The notes beneath the pieces are model-generated. The model was not told the origin of the DNA and ran no database searches. It saw only the letters and a program-made list of their open reading frames with translations. Positions 5,027-7,140 of a DNA stretch of 7,140 bases are shown here, piece by piece. How positions within the stretch are numbered: the first letter of the stretch is position 1; each line of letters opens with the position of its first letter. The translations under genes and the position numbers were made by a program. Origin of the DNA: Chloroflexota bacterium (lineage in GTDB: Bacteria > Chloroflexota > Dehalococcoidia > Lucifugimonadales > JACPCL1); assembly GCA_016210375.1 (NCBI GenBank), contig JACQUH010000032.1:1-7140 (forward strand). The letters are read 5' to 3'.

Positions 5027-5947
5027 TTACATCATCCCCTGCATGGCCTGGCGCAGGGCGTGCAGGCGCTTCACGCCGCCGATGCGCTCCAAATAGTCGT
5101 CAAAGCCATCACACCCCAGCACGTAGCGTTCCAGGTACTTCTGATACATCTGCCCACCCTCCCGGGCGCACGCCTGGTAGTGCGTCAGGTGGTCGCTGTC
5201 AAAGTCGTAGGCGCGGTACACCGACGTCGGATGCCCGCCAAAGGGCTGCTCCACCACGGCGCTGACGTACAGGTAGGGGATGGCGGTAAGCTCCGGGCGG
5301 CGGCGCGTCTCCTCAGAGCTCACCACCTCCTCGCAGGAGACGATGGCGGCCCTAGACGCCCGTACCATCTCCACGTCGTGGGCGGCGAAGCCCTCAATTA
5401 TCACGTTGCCCAGCTCATCGGCGCGCTGGGCGTGGATGATCGCCACGTCGGGGCAGGCGGCGGGTAGCAGGGCCACCGGCTCGTGCTCCCCCCAGGGGTT
5501 GTCCATGAGCACGTAGCCGTCGCCGCCGTCAGGGTGCTTGTTCAGGATGTCGGACCCCAGCAGGCTCTTGGTGGGCATGAAGGGCAGGCCCATCTCGCCC
5601 GCCAGGAAGCGGGAGACCATGGCCAGGTGAGAGTAGTCGCGATGCTGAAGCACCCCTGCCTCAATGGCCCTTCGCCACTGAAAGGTGGTGCCGAAGCGCT
5701 CCAGGTTGCCGGTGCCGGACTCGGTGCGCCGGACCAGGCCCGCGCCCACCAGGAGGTCCATGGCGATGGAGAGGTTGCAGCCCAGGATGGTGAGGCCACC
5801 GATGCCCTGGCGGAGGATCTCGTGCGTAAGCGCCATGGGGATGCGCCCCACGTTCTGCCCGCCCATGCCCAGGACGCAACCCGGGGCAACAAAGCGCGCC
5901 ACCGCCTCCCTGGCAGTCATGACCTTGCTCTGCGAGTTGACGGGCAA
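5027..5947 (-). CDS. gctA: CoA-transferase family I, subunit A (glutaconate CoA-transferase type)
   Basis: This 306-residue alpha subunit partners gctB to form the CoA-transferase. It opens with SKVMTAREAVARF (7-19), very like the MSKVMTLKDAIAKY start I recall for Acidaminococcus GctA. Then come GMGGQNVGR (27-35), HEILRQGIGGLTI (42-54), PDVAIIHAQRADELGN (166-181), CEEVVSSEE (205-213) and PFGGHPTSVYRAYDFD (235-250). Length and order fit the family. I place the start at TTG 5945-5947 because AGGAGG (5953-5958) lies five bases before it and the N-terminus then matches relatives. A longer frame to a TTG at 6007 has a poor ribosome site and adds an unsupported 20 residues. It follows the zinc-ribbon gene by 101 bases with a palindrome between them. 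A succinyl, glutaconyl or steroid-ring intermediate substrate cannot be distinguished here. Confidence 0.88.
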   Translation of the reverse strand: MPVNSQSKVMTAREAVARFVAPGCVLGMGGQNVGRIPMALTHEILRQGIGGLTILGCNLSIAMDLLVGAGLVRRTESGTGNLERFGTTFQWRRAIEAGVLQHRDYSHLAMVSRFLAGEMGLPFMPTKSLLGSDILNKHPDGGDGYVLMDNPWGEHEPVALLPAACPDVAIIHAQRADELGNVIIEGFAAHDVEMVRASRAAIVSCEEVVSSEETRRRPELTAIPYLYVSAVVEQPFGGHPTSVYRAYDFDSDHLTHYQACAREGGQMYQKYLERYVLGCDGFDDYLERIGGVKRLHALRQAMQGMM

Positions 5948-5952
5948 TAGCG

Positions 5953-5958
5953 CCTCCT
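5953..5958 (-). promoter_or_regulatory. Strong ribosome binding site of gctA
   Basis: A perfect AGGAGG on the minus strand lies five bases from the TTG at 5947. It supports the internal TTG over the longer start at 6007. Confidence 0.7.
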
Positions 5959-6019
5959 GGCTGGCATGGGACGACTGGAAGATAGCATTGGAGAGGGGGA
6001 GTGTCAATGAAGGGATGCG

Positions 6020-6041
6020 GGGGCGCTAGGCCTTGCGTCCC
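6020..6041. repeat. Diverged copy of the pdhA-end palindrome
   Basis: GGGGCGCTAGGCCTTGCGTC continues to 6041 and matches the 433-454 palindrome in layout (GGGGCG, AGGCCTT, CG.CCC) with a few substitutions that break the symmetry. It lies 7 bases beyond the stop codon of the zinc-ribbon gene, again at a gene 3' end. Confidence 0.55.
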
Positions 6042-6048
6042 GGCTCAC

Positions 6049-6438
6049 TCACGCCGGTTCAAAGGCAGGGCCGCCCCTCCCGTCCCCCGATGAAGCCAGG
6101 CGCACGGCCATGCCCACCTTCACCGCCGCCGCTTCCTTCAGCCCTACCACCGGCGCCAGCACCCGCGGCCCCTCCTCTAGCTCCACCACCGCCATCACCT
6201 CCCACGACTCGCCGGGGGGCGCCGTCGCCGGCTGGTACGTCACGACGTAGCTATACACCACCCCGCACCCACTGCACCGCACCCACTCCGTTGCGTTGGA
6301 GAAGCAGCGAGGGCAGAAGGCCCTGGGCGGATAGCGCACTGTGCCACAGGCGGTGCATCGCGGCAGCCACATCTCGTGGCGGAGGAGGCCTGCCCAAAAG
6401 GGCTTGACCTCAGGAGCGGAGATAAACGAGGGGTTCAA
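6049..6438 (-). CDS. DUF35-type zinc-ribbon/OB-fold acyl-CoA-associated protein
   Basis: This 129-residue protein has a rubredoxin-like zinc ribbon followed by an OB-fold. The helix PFWAGLL (13-19) leads to the ribbon cysteines C28, C31, C42 and C45 in the context CTACGTVRYPPRAFCPRC. The segment VVYSYVVTYQP (60-70) begins the OB-fold, and ELEEGPRVLAPVVG (86-99) fits its second half. Relatives usually assist thiolases or hydratases in acyl-CoA metabolism, possibly by channelling CoA substrates. No thiolase is in this window, so its partner may be gctAB or lie elsewhere. A further CxxC (C55, C58) sits where relatives often have a noncysteine SGxG. Translation must start at TTG (6436-6438), because an in-frame stop precedes it and no ATG or GTG is available. 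No good ribosome site is seen. A TATAAT promoter lies about 40 bases upstream, making this the likely first gene of the leftward operon. Confidence 0.85.
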   Translation of the reverse strand: MNPSFISAPEVKPFWAGLLRHEMWLPRCTACGTVRYPPRAFCPRCFSNATEWVRCSGCGVVYSYVVTYQPATAPPGESWEVMAVVELEEGPRVLAPVVGLKEAAAVKVGMAVRLASSGDGRGGPAFEPA

Positions 6439-6476
6439 GGCTTGGAGAGCTGCAGTGCTATCATAACGTAAGGGGG

Positions 6477-6505
6477 ATTATACACCGACGGTGAGGAATC
6501 ATCAG
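6477..6505 (-). promoter_or_regulatory. Candidate promoter of the leftward zinc-ribbon/gctA/gctB operon
   Basis: A perfect TATAAT lies on the minus strand at 6477-6482. A weak -35 (CTGATG, 6500-6505) lies 17 bases upstream. Transcription would begin near 6470, about 32 bases before the TTG start. Confidence 0.5.
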
Positions 6506-6527
6506 AGCAGGCCTTGTAATACTTGCT

Positions 6528-6568
6528 GTGAGTATCTGGGCACGGCGGAGCCGTGCCCAGATACTCAC
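6528..6568. repeat. Hairpin with 19-bp perfect arms and GGA loop
   Basis: The arm GTGAGTATCTGGGCACGGC (6528-6546) pairs perfectly with 6550-6568. The centre GGC-GGA-GCC has the same form as the hairpins at 169-207 and 1499-1537, though the outer arms differ. It lies between the two divergent promoters. It has no T-tract on either side, so it is either a repeat or an insulating structure. Confidence 0.85.
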
Positions 6569-6646
6569 GTTTACGAGCTCCCCCTTCCTTCAGGATCGGC
6601 CAGCCACCGCGAGACCAAAAGACCCTGGGCTCGCCCCGAAAAGCTC

Positions 6647-6675
6647 TTGACACCCCGCCTGGGGTGAGGTACCAT
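6647..6675 (+). promoter_or_regulatory. rRNA operon promoter
   Basis: A perfect TTGACA (6647-6652), a 17-base spacer and TACCAT (6670-6675, four of six matches) point to initiation near 6682, about 70 bases before the 16S. A small inverted repeat, CACCCC (6651-6656)/GGGGTG (6661-6666), sits in the spacer and overlaps the -35 edge. Confidence 0.7.
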
Positions 6676-6683
6676 GACAGATG

Positions 6684-6715
6684 CGTCGGCAAGGGCCGAT
6701 GTTTTGTTCTGTTCA
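6684..6715 (+). promoter_or_regulatory. Putative rRNA antitermination site (boxB-like hairpin plus boxA-like)
   Basis: TCGGC (6686-6690), loop AAGG, GCCGA (6695-6699) form a stem extendable by a wobble and a C-G pair. A few bases later TGTTCTGTTCA (6705-6715) resembles boxA (TGTTCTTTGA-like). Hairpin then boxA is the order I recall for rRNA leaders. The stem plus TTTTGTT could instead be a short terminator or pause signal. Confidence 0.4.
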
Positions 6716-6750
6716 CCTAAACAAGTGGATAGAGGAAGGTAAGGTTAGAA

Positions 6751-7140
<390 letters not shown>

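Noticed and set aside
6435..6716. 93-codon leftward open frame upstream of the zinc-ribbon gene
   Set aside because: It runs through the 19-bp-arm hairpin and the rRNA promoter, has no family-like blocks, and overlaps the leftward promoter candidate.

Overview
The window is high-GC bacterial chromosome (for example 46 of 60 bases are G or C at 3781-3840). It has six leftward genes, the tail of what looks like one rightward gene, and the first ~390 nt of a rightward 16S rRNA gene. The 16S 5' portion has a very short V1 loop and the stretch GCGCAATGGGCGAAAGCC. From memory this suits Chloroflexota, most likely the Dehalococcoidia/SAR202 side. That placement is recollection and needs a database alignment.

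Layout from left to right. Positions 1-97 hold the probable 3' end of an unidentified rightward gene. Positions 98-445 form a convergent intergenic region packed with palindromes. Then come leftward genes: pdhA (446-1450, pyruvate dehydrogenase E1 alpha), a 229-bp gap carrying an inverted second copy of the palindromic element, and lpd (1680-3062, dihydrolipoamide dehydrogenase). After a 330-bp gap comes a glutaconate-CoA-transferase-type pair, gctB (3393-4196) and gctA (5027-5947), separated by an unrecognised, clearly lower-GC two-transmembrane protein gene (4286-4993). The last leftward gene encodes a DUF35-type zinc-ribbon/OB-fold protein (6049-6438). From about 6440 to 6750 a divergent control region holds a leftward promoter, a 19-bp-arm hairpin, and a strong rRNA promoter with a leader resembling an antitermination site. 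The 16S rRNA gene runs from 6751 out of the window.

How the genes fit together. The leftward genes form two metabolic blocks. The right block (zinc-ribbon protein, gctA, inserted membrane protein, gctB) is probably one transcript concerned with CoA-thioester exchange on a carboxylic acid whose identity the sequence does not reveal. The left block (lpd, pdhA) supplies E3 and E1 alpha of the pyruvate dehydrogenase complex. E1 beta and E2 are not adjacent on either side and must be elsewhere.

No clearly new multi-gene system is visible. The most unusual content is the palindromic repeats. Two composite elements flank pdhA in inverted orientation (69 of 71 bases identical over the core). One carries a further hairpin nested inside it. 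Palindromes also supply the stop codons of pdhA and of the partial rightward gene. The foreign-looking gene splitting gctA from gctB is the second point worth following.
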